A stretch of 64,000 nt of DNA from the NCBI GenBank assembly GCA_943846745.1, contig OX044360.1:2542001-2606000 (forward strand), in the 5' to 3' direction. The translations under genes and the position numbers were made by a program. Positions 24,081 through 33,812 of this stretch are shown in pieces. The notes beneath the pieces were generated by a model. It was not told where the DNA came from. It did not search any database and worked only from the letters and a program-made list of their open reading frames with translations. The DNA is from Opacimonas sp002292215 (GTDB lineage: Bacteria > Pseudomonadota > Gammaproteobacteria > Enterobacterales > Alteromonadaceae). Position 1 is the first letter of the stretch. Each line of letters begins with the position of its first letter.

Positions 24081-26549
24081 ATGAAGGTTTTAAAGTTTGG
24101 TGGTTCATCACTTGCCGATGCAACGCGATATCAAAATGTCGCAAAGATTGTTGCAAGCATTCACCAAACCGATGGTGCAGCGGTCGTCCTCTCAGCACCT
24201 AAGGGCGTCACCAACGCACTTTCATTACTAACCGAACAAGCAGAGCAAGGTCTTGATTTTGGTGAGTTGCAAGCCAAGCTGTCGATGACCTTACATAGTA
24301 TTGCTGACGAGATTGCTCAAGACATTCCTAAGTTTGATCATCAGGCTGTTAAACATGTTATTGACTCGACGCTTGATTATCTTGATAAACGTTTAAACGG
24401 TATTAAGCTACTTAACTGTGCACCAGATACTACCGCTGCTGAGCTAATGAGCTTGGGTGAATACATCTCGGTTAATTTGTTAAGCCATATTTTTCAAGCG
24501 CAAGGTGTGACCAATACGATCCTCGATCCGGTTAATTACATCATTGCTTCAGGTCAGTACTTAGACGCCATTGCTGATGTATCAGCTTCCAAAGCTCGCT
24601 TCAGTGATGTAGACAACTCAGGCAAGACCTTATTGATAATGCCGGGTTTTGTTGCGGTTAATCCAGAAGGTGAAAAAGTCACCCTAGGGCGTAACGGTTC
24701 AGATTATTCTGCTGCCATCTTAGCTGCATGTATTGATGCGTCAGTATGTGAAATTTGGACTGATGTGGATGGGGTCTATAATGCCGATCCAAATCAAGTC
24801 GAAGGCGCAGTCTTGATGGACAAGCTGACATACGAAGAAGCGATGGAGCTATCGTATTTTGGTGCTAAAGTCTTGCATCCAAAAACCATTGGTCCAATTG
24901 CACAGCATCATATTCCTTGTCTAATCAAAAACACCTTAAACCCGAGTGCACCTGGTACCTTAATCAGCTCAGAGAAAAGCGAAAAATGGACGAGTGTTAA
25001 AGGCATTTCAAATCTTGATGACATGGTGATGTTTAACATCGCAGGTCCAGGTATGAAAGGCATGGTCGGTATGGCGACACGTATTTTTGATTCGTTGGCC
25101 AATGCCTCCATCTCGATTACTTTAATTACGCAATCTTCATCAGAGTACAGCATTTCATTTTGTATTCATGCCAAAGACCAACATAAAGCCTTGGACGTGT
25201 TACATGATGAGTTTGCCTTAGAGTTGCATAACAACTTACTAGAGCCGATTGATGTGCGTGAAGACTTATCGATTGTCACTCTAGTCGGTGATGGCATGAA
25301 GCAATCACATGGAATGGCGGCGAAGTTTTTCCAAGCCTTAGCACAAGCCCGTATTAATAACATCGCGATTGCTCAAGGCTCATCAGAACGTTCTATCTCA
25401 ACGGTCATTGAAGCAAGTAAAGCCAAAAAAGCCATCAAAGTAGTGCATCAAAACTTTTTCTCTGAACAACAATGTATTGATGTGTTTTTGATTGGTTGTG
25501 GAACTGTGGGCGGTGAGTTACTGCGTCAAATCAACAAGCAACAACCTGTCCTCGCTGACAAGTCAATCCGTTTGCGTGTCTATGGTATCGCGAACTCCAA
25601 ACAAATTTTGTTTAACGACAATGGCATTGATTTAGCTGATGATGCGCAATGGCGCAGTGATTTAACAGCCAATGGTCAAGATTATGGTCTGAAAGAGCTA
25701 CAAGCGTTTGTGGTGAAAAACAGCTTAACTAATCCGGTATTTGTGGATTGTACTAGCTCACAAAGTGTCGCAAGCCAATATGTTGATATCATCAACGCGG
25801 GTTTCCATATCGTGACACCAAACAAAAAAGCCAACACTGATAGCGCTGAATTTTACGCACAAATCAAAGCTGCTGCGCAAAGCAATAAACGCCAATATTT
25901 GTATGAAACCACCGTTGGTGCAGGTTTACCTGTGATTGATAATTTACAAAAACTGGTTACTGCCGGTGATCAACTGCATACCTTTGAAGGGATATTATCG
26001 GGTTCGTTGTCATATGTATTTGGCAAATTAGAAGATGGATTAAGTCTTTCTGAAGCAACCATCGTTGCTAAAAGTAACGGTTTTACAGAGCCTGATCCGC
26101 GAGACGATCTCAGTGGAACCGATGTTGCGCGTAAACTTCTCATCATGGCGCGTGAATCCGGTATGGAGCTGGAGTTATCGGATATAGAGATTGAATCTGT
26201 ATTACCGTCAGGCTTTGATGATAGTGGTGATATTGATACGTTCATGGCCAATTTACCCAAAGCAGATGCTCATTACGCTGCCTTATCCGCTGCCGCGCAA
26301 GCCAAAGGCGAAGTACTGCGCTATGTCGGTCAAATTAATCAAGGTAAATGCAAGGTAGCCATTCAATCTTGTCCTGCGACACATCCATTAGCGGCGGTTA
26401 AAGACGGTGAAAATGCCTTAGCGATACATTCAGATTATTACAGCCCAATCCCGTTTGTTATTCGTGGTTACGGTGCAGGTGCAACGGTTACGGCTGCCGG
26501 TGTATTTGCCGATGTATTAAGAACCTTAGCGTGGACTCAAGAATTATGA
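24081..26549 (+). CDS. thrA: Bifunctional aspartokinase I / homoserine dehydrogenase I
   Basis: The 822-residue protein is the expected fusion: aspartokinase (KFGGSSLAD at the N-terminus, about 1-290), two ACT-type regulatory repeats (about 315-460), then homoserine dehydrogenase with the NAD(P) loop LIGCGTVGGELL (from about residue 465) and NGFTEPDPRDDLSGTDVARK. It catalyses the first and third steps from aspartate to homoserine and is feedback-inhibited by threonine in E. coli. ATG 24081 follows AGGAG. It overlaps thrB by ATGA. Confidence 0.97.
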   Translation: MKVLKFGGSSLADATRYQNVAKIVASIHQTDGAAVVLSAPKGVTNALSLLTEQAEQGLDFGELQAKLSMTLHSIADEIAQDIPKFDHQAVKHVIDSTLDYLDKRLNGIKLLNCAPDTTAAELMSLGEYISVNLLSHIFQAQGVTNTILDPVNYIIASGQYLDAIADVSASKARFSDVDNSGKTLLIMPGFVAVNPEGEKVTLGRNGSDYSAAILAACIDASVCEIWTDVDGVYNADPNQVEGAVLMDKLTYEEAMELSYFGAKVLHPKTIGPIAQHHIPCLIKNTLNPSAPGTLISSEKSEKWTSVKGISNLDDMVMFNIAGPGMKGMVGMATRIFDSLANASISITLITQSSSEYSISFCIHAKDQHKALDVLHDEFALELHNNLLEPIDVREDLSIVTLVGDGMKQSHGMAAKFFQALAQARINNIAIAQGSSERSISTVIEASKAKKAIKVVHQNFFSEQQCIDVFLIGCGTVGGELLRQINKQQPVLADKSIRLRVYGIANSKQILFNDNGIDLADDAQWRSDLTANGQDYGLKELQAFVVKNSLTNPVFVDCTSSQSVASQYVDIINAGFHIVTPNKKANTDSAEFYAQIKAAAQSNKRQYLYETTVGAGLPVIDNLQKLVTAGDQLHTFEGILSGSLSYVFGKLEDGLSLSEATIVAKSNGFTEPDPRDDLSGTDVARKLLIMARESGMELELSDIEIESVLPSGFDDSGDIDTFMANLPKADAHYAALSAAAQAKGEVLRYVGQINQGKCKVAIQSCPATHPLAAVKDGENALAIHSDYYSPIPFVIRGYGAGATVTAAGVFADVLRTLAWTQEL

Positions 26550-27487
26550 AATTAACCGCATTTGCGCCTGCTTCTATCGGCAATGTTAGTGTTGGCTTTG
26601 ATGTATTAGGCGCTGGCTTAGCACCGATTGATGGCACCTTGTTAGGTGATAAAGTCTCGATTGAATCAGCGGATTCGTTTTCTTTAGAAAGCACTGGTCG
26701 GTTTGCTGATCGTCTACCACCTGGCATGGAAAACAACATTGTCTTTGCCTGTTATGAGTTTTTTAATACCGCATTGACACTTAAAGGTGTGGATTTAAAA
26801 CCGTGTAAAATGGCACTCGACAAAGCCCTTCCTATAGGCAGTGGTTTAGGCTCTAGCGCCAGTTCCATTGTTGCTGCATTTTATGCGTTAAATGCTTTTT
26901 ATGACTACCCATTTGATAACAATGAGTTGTTATATATGATGGGTGAATGTGAAGGTGAGATCAGTGGTAGTGTCCATTATGACAATGTAGCACCGGCGTT
27001 ATTCGGTGGCATGACATTGATGACGGGGCTACAAAATCCAATCTGTGAACAAGTCCCCGTATTTGAAAACTGGTACTGGGCAATGTGTTATTCTGGTATT
27101 AGTGTCTCAACGGCTGCTGCGCGGGAAATATTACCTAAGCAATTTGATATGGCGACAACGTTGGCGTTTGGTCGTCAATTGGCTAATTTCATTCATGCCA
27201 GCCATACTCAAAATGAAGCACTCGCGGGCCAAGTCTTTTTTGATGTACTGGCTGAAGAACATCGTCAGGTGTTATTACCGCACTTTGCGCAAAGTCGTGA
27301 ATTTGCAATGGCACAGGGTGCAATTGGTTTTGGGATCTCAGGGTCAGGGCCAACCGTCTTTGCGGCTTGCAAAACCCAAGAACAAGCACAAACGATTGCT
27401 GATTATTTAGCACAAGAATATATTCAAAATGAAGATGGCTTTGCCCACGTATGCAAAATAGATACGCAAGGCACACGGTTAGTCTAA
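26546..27487 (+). CDS. thrB: Homoserine kinase
   Basis: The 313-residue GHMP kinase has the ATP loop LPIGSGLGSSASSIVAAFYALN and the C-terminal GISGSGPT. It phosphorylates homoserine for threonine synthase. ATG 26546 overlaps the thrA stop (ATGA); the longer in-frame reading is an artefact of the thrA coding sequence. Confidence 0.97.
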   Translation: MKLTAFAPASIGNVSVGFDVLGAGLAPIDGTLLGDKVSIESADSFSLESTGRFADRLPPGMENNIVFACYEFFNTALTLKGVDLKPCKMALDKALPIGSGLGSSASSIVAAFYALNAFYDYPFDNNELLYMMGECEGEISGSVHYDNVAPALFGGMTLMTGLQNPICEQVPVFENWYWAMCYSGISVSTAAAREILPKQFDMATTLAFGRQLANFIHASHTQNEALAGQVFFDVLAEEHRQVLLPHFAQSREFAMAQGAIGFGISGSGPTVFAACKTQEQAQTIADYLAQEYIQNEDGFAHVCKIDTQGTRLV

Positions 27488-27527
27488 ATTACACAACATA
27501 TTGAAATTGAAAGCGAAAGGAACAACC

Positions 27528-28814
27528 ATGAATTTGGTGAATTTGAAAGACAGTACACAACAAGTGAGTTTTAAAGAAGCCGTCAAAACCGGTCTAGGTC
27601 GCCAACAAGGGCTGTTCTTTGTTGAAAGCATTGAGCCGTTAGCGGATCTAGATAGTGTATTAGCACTGCCGTTGGCTGAGCGCAGTAAAGTCGTTTTAGG
27701 GCATTTGATTGGCGATGAATTTTCTTCCGAGAAATTAGGTGAACTCATTGATAATGCGTTTACGTTTCCTGCGCCAGTAGTCCAGATCAGCGAACATATT
27801 CATACCTTAGAGCTGTTCCATGGCCCTACGTTAGCTTTTAAAGACTTTGGTGGCCGCTTTATGGCACAGTGTTTGACTGACATTTCTCAAGGTGCGCCTG
27901 TAACAATTTTAACCGCAACATCGGGTGATACTGGTGCTGCCGTAGCGCATGCATTCCACGGTATTGATAATATCAACGTGGTAATTTTATTTCCGAAAGG
28001 CAAAATTTCTCCTCTGCAAGAAAAACTCTTCACGACATTAGGTGGCAATATCCATACGGTTGCCGTGGATGGCGATTTTGATGCCTGTCAGGCGATTGTT
28101 AAAGATGCCTTCGAAGATGAGCAAATGCGTAATGAGTTACACTTAAACTCCGCTAACTCGATCAATATATCCCGTTTAGCTGCCCAAGTTTGCTATTACT
28201 TTGAAGCATTTGCACAGCTTGATGAAGCTGCACGTAAAGAGTTGGTTATTGCTGTACCGAGTGGTAACTTTGGAAATTTAACTGCTGGCTTAATTGCCAA
28301 GGCAATGGGCTTACCTATAAAGCGTTTTATTGCTGCAACGAATCTTAATGATACTGTACCAAGATACCTTGAAGAAGGTGAGTGGTCGCCTAAAGATACG
28401 ATTGCCACGTTATCTAACGCTATGGATGTGAGTCGTCCTAACAACTGGCCACGCATTGAAGCGATGTTTGAAAAAGGGATTATTGATAAAAATATCCTAA
28501 CGGGTATGGCGATTGATGAAGATTGCACGCAGATGGCAATGAAACAATTGCAAGCGTTAGGCTACACGAGTGAGCCACATGCTGCGTTAGCATATCGTAG
28601 TTTATGCAAATCATTACAAGACGGAGAAACGGGGTTATTTTTAGGTACGGCTCATCCGGCTAAATTTCGTGAGTCAGTAGAAAATATTTTGGGTGAACCC
28701 CTTGCTCTACCTCAACCTCTAGCGGATGTTGCAGGCAAAAACTCATACGCAGTAGAAAAACCCGCAGACTATGCCATAATTAAGCAACATATGTTTGATT
28801 TGCTCAAGAAATAA
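27528..28814 (+). CDS. thrC: Threonine synthase
   Basis: The 428-residue PLP enzyme has the lysine in HGPTLAFKDFGGRFM and TATSGDTGAAVAHAF. It converts O-phosphohomoserine to threonine. Its length equals E. coli ThrC. ATG 27528 follows AAAGGAA; thrB ends 40 bases upstream, so thrABC form one operon. I see no terminator between thrC and ung. Confidence 0.97.
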   Translation: MNLVNLKDSTQQVSFKEAVKTGLGRQQGLFFVESIEPLADLDSVLALPLAERSKVVLGHLIGDEFSSEKLGELIDNAFTFPAPVVQISEHIHTLELFHGPTLAFKDFGGRFMAQCLTDISQGAPVTILTATSGDTGAAVAHAFHGIDNINVVILFPKGKISPLQEKLFTTLGGNIHTVAVDGDFDACQAIVKDAFEDEQMRNELHLNSANSINISRLAAQVCYYFEAFAQLDEAARKELVIAVPSGNFGNLTAGLIAKAMGLPIKRFIAATNLNDTVPRYLEEGEWSPKDTIATLSNAMDVSRPNNWPRIEAMFEKGIIDKNILTGMAIDEDCTQMAMKQLQALGYTSEPHAALAYRSLCKSLQDGETGLFLGTAHPAKFRESVENILGEPLALPQPLADVAGKNSYAVEKPADYAIIKQHMFDLLKK

Positions 28815-28854
28815 ATCTTGAGCCGGTCAGGTTTTATTGCAAAATAGAGGTTCT

Positions 28855-29523
28855 ATGACCAGTTGGGATACGTTTTTACAAGACCAGCAGGATGCATCAT
28901 ATTATAAGGATATTCAAAGTAAGCTAGCGGCTAAGCGTGCCAGTGATGAACCTGTGTATCCTCCTGATGATCAGGTATTCAATGCATTGCGGCAATGTGC
29001 TCTAGAAAATGTCAAAGTGGTTATTTTGGGACAAGATCCTTATCACGGAGCAGGGCAAGCTCACGGCTTAAGTTTCTCCGTGCCTCATGGGGTTGCGGTT
29101 CCGCCATCACTTAAAAATATTTATAAAGAGTTAGCAAATAGCATTCCGGGGTTTATTACTCCGGAGCATGGCTGTCTCGAGCATTGGGCACAACAAGGGG
29201 TGTTGTTGTTGAATACAGTTTTAACCGTCACTAAAGGACAAGCCCACTCTCATGCTGATATAGGCTGGCAGACTTTTACTACTAAGATTTTAGAGACAGT
29301 CGCGCAGTCACAACCTAATGTGGTCTTTATGTTATGGGGTGCACATGCACAGAAATTTGCTAAGCAAATCCGTCAGATTGATTGCAAGCACCATTTGATC
29401 TTGAATGCACCTCATCCTTCGCCATTATCAGCGCATCGGGGATTCTTCGGTTGTCATCATTTCCTGCATGGTAATGAATGGTTGGTCAAAAAAGGCTTAT
29501 CGCCCATTGACTGGCAAGTGTAA
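28855..29523 (+). CDS. ung: Uracil-DNA glycosylase
   Basis: The 222-residue family 1 UDG has the catalytic GQDPYHG motif and the DNA-intercalation loop HPSPLSAHRGFFG. It removes uracil from DNA at the start of base excision repair. ATG 28855 follows AGAGG; an upstream TTG would add six residues. It is 40 bases after thrC and ends in a strong terminator. Confidence 0.97.
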   Translation: MTSWDTFLQDQQDASYYKDIQSKLAAKRASDEPVYPPDDQVFNALRQCALENVKVVILGQDPYHGAGQAHGLSFSVPHGVAVPPSLKNIYKELANSIPGFITPEHGCLEHWAQQGVLLLNTVLTVTKGQAHSHADIGWQTFTTKILETVAQSQPNVVFMLWGAHAQKFAKQIRQIDCKHHLILNAPHPSPLSAHRGFFGCHHFLHGNEWLVKKGLSPIDWQV

Positions 29524-29553
29524 CTTACTCCACGACCATTCAAGGTAATAACG

Positions 29554-29589
29554 AAAAAAGGGTAGATACTTCAGCATCTACCCTTTTTT
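29554..29589. terminator. Bidirectional terminator between ung and the DUF3545 gene
   Basis: GGGTAGAT and ATCTACCC pair around an 8-base loop and are flanked by A6 on one side and T6 on the other, so the element can terminate both converging transcripts. Confidence 0.93.
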
Positions 29590-29615
29590 AACTTAACCTT
29601 ATACAACAGAACCTG

Positions 29616-29783
29616 TTAGTAACCTTCGTCTGAAAAATCGTAATCGTAATCAAGCGCATTGAGCTCTTTTCGCAAACGATTATCTTCCTTAATTGCCTCG
29701 ATTTCCTGCCATTTACGTTTTTTGTTTTTACGTTTGGCTTTGTTTGAATGATGTTCACTTTCTAACATTATTGATTCTTCCAT
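29616..29783 (-). CDS. DUF3545 small basic protein
   Basis: The 55-residue protein has the DUF3545 core KKRKWQEIEAIKEDNRLRKELN followed by an acidic tail ending near DFSDEGY. The family is restricted to Alteromonadales, Vibrionales and relatives and has no known function. I chose ATG 29783 because GGAGG stands at ideal spacing and the resulting length fits the family. An in-frame ATG 93 bases upstream, also behind AAGGA, would give 86 residues, but the added part looks like regulatory DNA. Confidence 0.85.
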   Translation of the reverse strand: MEESIMLESEHHSNKAKRKNKKRKWQEIEAIKEDNRLRKELNALDYDYDFSDEGY

Positions 29784-29799
29784 GAGAACCTCCGTGTAT

Positions 29800-29905
29800 G
29801 ATGTCGAATCTTCTGACATCCGAGTAATGTTACGACCAATGTAACGATTATTATAAGGGTAGTATTCAAATGACATGGGTAAATTTCCTTACGTGATTTA
29901 CCCAT
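29800..29905. repeat. Cluster of three inverted repeats upstream of the DUF3545 gene
   Basis: Three dyads follow one another: GATGTC-N9-GACATC (29800-29820), GTTAC-N7-GTAAC (29829-29845) and a perfect ATGGGTAAAT-N11-ATTTACCCAT (29875-29905). They occupy the region upstream of the strong ribosome binding site of the small gene, where they could be operators or form structure in a 5' leader. The 216 bases from 29906 to pgi are AT-rich and I see no gene or clear terminator there. Confidence 0.4.
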
Positions 29906-30121
29906 ATAACTTAAACACAATATAATAAAGTTTCATGACATTTCATTGACTAAATCATGACAGCTGCATGATGTATTCAGTATTTATTATTAATCGGCAA
30001 TTTTCCAATAATTGAATAGATATTTTTGGTCTATAGAACTATAAAAATGATATAAAATACTAAAATAACGACGATCCTTCGCCGGTTTTAATGCTGTATA
30101 TTAATTTTGTCACTGCACGTA

Positions 30122-31762
30122 TTATTGCTTTAGCGCTGCTCTAAACTGGTTAATTAACGCTTGCGTGGAACTATCCATAGAGGCATGCATTTCGCCGCTA
30201 TGAATCGCATCCAATACTTGATTACCTAATACTTTACCTAACTCAACACCCCATTGGTCGAAGCTATTAACTCCCCATATCACGCCTTGTACAAAGACTT
30301 TATGTTCATACAGTGCCACCATAGCCCCTAATGTAAATGGGTCAAGTTGGTCAAAGGTAATGGTGTTCGACGGTTTATTACCCGGCATGACTTTATGCGC
30401 TGCTAATGTATCTTTTTCAGCATCAGTCAATGCATCAGGCAATTCAGCACGGCATTCTTCGAAGGTTTTACCTTGCATTAACGCTTGGGTCTGCCCAAAA
30501 CAATTAGAAGCTAACATCGCATGGTGCGCGTCGTTTTGGTTAGGCACATTCAACGGCATAATAAAATCAGCCGGAATGATCGTATCGCCTTGGTGGATTA
30601 ACTGATGGAAGGAATGCTGACCATTGGTGCCTTCTGAACCAAAGATTATCGGGCCTGTCGCGTAATCTACCGCGCTACCATCTGCAACATTGCGCTTACC
30701 ATTAGATTCCATATCAAGTTGCTGTACGTAAGCAGGGAAGCCTCGTAGGTAATGATAATAAGGGAGAAGTACATGACTCTGCGCATCTTGGAAATTACGA
30801 TACCACACGCCGAGCATGCCGAGGATCACGGGTAAGTTTTGCGCTAAAGGGGTCTCTTGAAAATGCGTGTCCATAGCATAGGCGCCTTTTAGTAAGGCTT
30901 CAAAATTTGCATACCCTATCGCTAAAGCTATCGGCATACCAATTGCAGACCATAACGAATAACGTCCACCAACCCAATCATCCATTGGAAAAACTAATTC
31001 TGGATTCATACCAAATTCAACTGCCGCAGGGACATTCGATGAAATCGCCGCAAAATGCTGAGCAACTGCCTCAGCTGGTGCGCCTGTACCTAGGAACCAT
31101 GCTTTGGCTGTGAGGGTATTTTGTTTAGTTTCTTGAGTGCCAAATGACTTAGACGACATCAATACCAAAGTAGTTTCAGGATCACGCTCAGCGAGCACAT
31201 CTTGAATATGACAACCATCGACATTCGCAACGAAATGCACATTTAGGTTATGTTGATGATAAGGCTTTAACGCCTCTGTCATGATTTTTGGACCTAAAAA
31301 TGACCCACCAATCCCTATGCTGACAACATCAGTAATTTTTTTACCAGTGTAACCAGTGTGGACGCCATCATGCAGCGCTTCTGTGAATGCTTTCACTTTA
31401 GCGCGTGTAGCTTGAACTTGCGGGAGTACGTCTTGACCTTCCACAATGATAGGGGTGGAACCAAAATTGCGCAGAGCAATGTGCAGCACAGCGCGATTTT
31501 CAGTGTAATTAATGGGTTTTCCGGCAAACATGGCGGCACGTGCATCTTCGACACCTGCTGTTTCGGCTAACGTTAAAAGCTGTTCAAAAATTGCAGGGGT
31601 AACGGTATTTTTAGAAAAATCGACATTGATCCCACACGCTGATTGATTAAATGTTTGCGCTCGCGTTGGATCTTGTGCGAACCAATCGCGCATATGCTCA
31701 TGTTGATGAACTTGTGCTAGGTCTGCTAATCTTTTCCAAGGTGCGCTATTTGAAATACTCAT
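30122..31762 (-). CDS. pgi: Glucose-6-phosphate isomerase
   Basis: The 546-residue enzyme shows the PGI signatures VSIGIGGSFLGPKIMTEAL, SSKSFGTQET, DWVGGRYSLWSAIG and GEMHASMDSST. It interconverts glucose-6-phosphate and fructose-6-phosphate. It lies 36 bases after tal on the same strand, so the two form an operon linking glycolysis and the pentose phosphate pathway. Confidence 0.97.
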   Translation of the reverse strand: MSISNSAPWKRLADLAQVHQHEHMRDWFAQDPTRAQTFNQSACGINVDFSKNTVTPAIFEQLLTLAETAGVEDARAAMFAGKPINYTENRAVLHIALRNFGSTPIIVEGQDVLPQVQATRAKVKAFTEALHDGVHTGYTGKKITDVVSIGIGGSFLGPKIMTEALKPYHQHNLNVHFVANVDGCHIQDVLAERDPETTLVLMSSKSFGTQETKQNTLTAKAWFLGTGAPAEAVAQHFAAISSNVPAAVEFGMNPELVFPMDDWVGGRYSLWSAIGMPIALAIGYANFEALLKGAYAMDTHFQETPLAQNLPVILGMLGVWYRNFQDAQSHVLLPYYHYLRGFPAYVQQLDMESNGKRNVADGSAVDYATGPIIFGSEGTNGQHSFHQLIHQGDTIIPADFIMPLNVPNQNDAHHAMLASNCFGQTQALMQGKTFEECRAELPDALTDAEKDTLAAHKVMPGNKPSNTITFDQLDPFTLGAMVALYEHKVFVQGVIWGVNSFDQWGVELGKVLGNQVLDAIHSGEMHASMDSSTQALINQFRAALKQ

Positions 31763-31798
31763 TTAATGTCATGTCCTTTATCATTCGTGTTGTGTAAA

Positions 31799-32752
31799 TT
31801 ACAGTTTAGCTTGTAACAATGCTTCAAGTTTAATTTGATCAACGGTGAAGTTACGAATGCCCTCTGCGAGCTTTTCAGTTGCCATCGCATCTTCATTCAT
31901 GTCCCAACGGTATTCACTTTCGCTTAGGGCGGCAGGAGGAGGTGTGGTTGCCCCTTTATCTTGTAACTTAACCATCAACTCACCTTGAGTATTGGCTAAT
32001 TCTTCTAATAATGCAGGGGCAATGGTTAAACGGTCACAACCGGCAAGTTCAATGATCTCATCAGTGTTACGGAAGCTTGCACCCATCACAACAGTTTTGT
32101 AGCCATGCGCTTTGTAGTAATCATAAATTTTAGAAACCGACTGCACACCTGGATCTTCTGCACCAGGAAAACTATCTTTGCCAGTTGATTTTTTGTACCA
32201 ATCTAAAATACGACCCACGAATGGTGAAATTAAGAAAACATTTGCTTCAGCACAAGCACGTGCTTGAGCAAAGGAAAATAATAACGTTAAGTTACATTGA
32301 ATGCCTTGTTGTTCTAATTCTTCAGCGGCTTTAATGCCTTCCCATGTCGATGCCATTTTAATCAATATACGGTCTTTACTGATCCCTTCGTCAGCATACA
32401 TGGCAATGAGCTTTTGTGCTTTAGCAACGGTCGCTTTAGTATCAAACGATAAACGTGCATCGACTTCAGTGGAAATACGACCTGGGATCACGCCGACAAT
32501 TTCTTTACCGATTAACACCGCTAATTTATCAGCAGCATCTGCGACTTGTTGTACCGCATCATTACTTTGTGTTTTCGCCCATGCAATCGCATCATCAATC
32601 ATGACTGAATACTGCGGAATATCCGCTGCTTTTAATAATAATGATGGGTTGGTAGTGGCATCAACCGGCGCATATTTTTTGATTGCATCCACATCGCCAG
32701 TATCAGCAACAACAGTAGTAACAGCGCGAAGTGCGGTAAGTAAATTAGACAT
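31799..32752 (-). CDS. tal: Transaldolase
   Basis: The 317-residue enzyme matches E. coli TalB in length and motifs: DATTNPSLLLKA, the Schiff-base lysine in ILIKMASTWEG, and CNLTLLFSFAQA. It moves a dihydroxyacetone unit between sugar phosphates. I chose ATG 32752 behind AAGGAT; a longer in-frame start adds 15 residues with no homology. It lies between pgi and divergent yaaA. Confidence 0.97.
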   Translation of the reverse strand: MSNLLTALRAVTTVVADTGDVDAIKKYAPVDATTNPSLLLKAADIPQYSVMIDDAIAWAKTQSNDAVQQVADAADKLAVLIGKEIVGVIPGRISTEVDARLSFDTKATVAKAQKLIAMYADEGISKDRILIKMASTWEGIKAAEELEQQGIQCNLTLLFSFAQARACAEANVFLISPFVGRILDWYKKSTGKDSFPGAEDPGVQSVSKIYDYYKAHGYKTVVMGASFRNTDEIIELAGCDRLTIAPALLEELANTQGELMVKLQDKGATTPPPAALSESEYRWDMNEDAMATEKLAEGIRNFTVDQIKLEALLQAKL

Positions 32753-32975
32753 AATAATCCTTAGAATATGTGATTGTGTATAGATTACCTTGCTCATTAA
32801 AAAATGGCTAGGGCTGAATGAGAATAAAGCGATGAATATAATAGATTTTTCTCATTAGCAGTGGAGTATTCAAGTCCGTATAGTAACCAGTAGTAAAATC
32901 AAAACATAGTTTATGTTAAGATATGACTAAAGTTTAATGAGTTAAATATTAAAATCATTATTAAGGAATCTGTCG

Positions 32976-33770
32976 ATGTTAGTTGTTGTTTCTCCAGCCA
33001 AAAATCTAGATTACACCACGCCGGTTGCGACTAAACTGTTTAGCCAACCGGCATTACTGGACGATACACAATCGTTGCTAAAGGTGTGCCAAACACTCAC
33101 ACCTGCAGATTTGTCTGGTTTGATGGGGATCAGTGATAAGTTAGCATTGTTAAATGCCGAACGTTTTGCGACGTTTAAGATGCCATTTACCTCAGAGAAT
33201 GCGCGCCAAGCAGCCTTAGCATTTAATGGCGATGTGTATACTGGATTAGATGCTGGCTCCTTAAGTGCAGCAGACTTAGACTATGCTCAGCAACATTTAC
33301 GTATTTTGTCTGGTTTGTATGGGGTCTTGCGACCACTAGATTTAATGCAACCTTATCGTCTTGAAATGGGCACTAAGTTGGCGACAGAAAAAGGCAAAAA
33401 CCTGTATGAATATTGGGGGTTAACGATTACGAATAACCTCAATGAGACGCTTGCTGAACAAGAGACTGAAGCTCAACCAGTATTGGTTAACTTAGCCTCA
33501 ACTGAGTATTTTTCCGCCGTCAAACCTAAAGAGCTAAATGCGCAAATCATTACGCCGGTATTTAAAGATGAAAAAAATGGCAAAGTGAAAATAATTAGTT
33601 TCTACGCCAAAAAAGCCCGCGGGTTAATGGCACGATTTATTATTCAAAACCGTATTGATAATGTGGCTCAACTTAGTGAGTTTAATACGGCTGGTTATCG
33701 TTTTGCCCCAGAGCAAAGCACCGCTACAAGCTTAGTTTTTGTCCGGTTAGAGCAAGATCGCCCGGCTTAA
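32976..33770 (+). CDS. yaaA: Peroxide stress protein YaaA (UPF0246)
   Basis: The 264-residue protein begins MLVVVSPAKNLDY and carries LSGLYGVLRPLDLMQPYRLEM and FYAKKARGLMARF, all typical of YaaA. In E. coli it limits oxidative damage by lowering free iron and is OxyR-controlled. A TAAGGAA lies before the ATG. The neighbourhood (thrABC, tal, yaaA) recalls the E. coli order thrLABC-yaaX-yaaA-yaaJ-talB. Confidence 0.95.
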   Translation: MLVVVSPAKNLDYTTPVATKLFSQPALLDDTQSLLKVCQTLTPADLSGLMGISDKLALLNAERFATFKMPFTSENARQAALAFNGDVYTGLDAGSLSAADLDYAQQHLRILSGLYGVLRPLDLMQPYRLEMGTKLATEKGKNLYEYWGLTITNNLNETLAEQETEAQPVLVNLASTEYFSAVKPKELNAQIITPVFKDEKNGKVKIISFYAKKARGLMARFIIQNRIDNVAQLSEFNTAGYRFAPEQSTATSLVFVRLEQDRPA

Positions 33771-33812
33771 TTAAGTCACGCGGGAACGTAATCAAACATT
33801 CAGAGTTATCAT

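Noticed and set aside
29784..29876. N-terminal extension of the DUF3545 protein to 86 residues
   Set aside because: The added 31 residues are not part of the family, and GGAGG stands directly before the internal ATG; kept only as a question in the findings.
32301..32783. 160-codon frame antisense to tal
   Set aside because: It lies opposite a highly conserved gene, and its composition is what the complement of transaldolase would give; there is no ribosome binding site.
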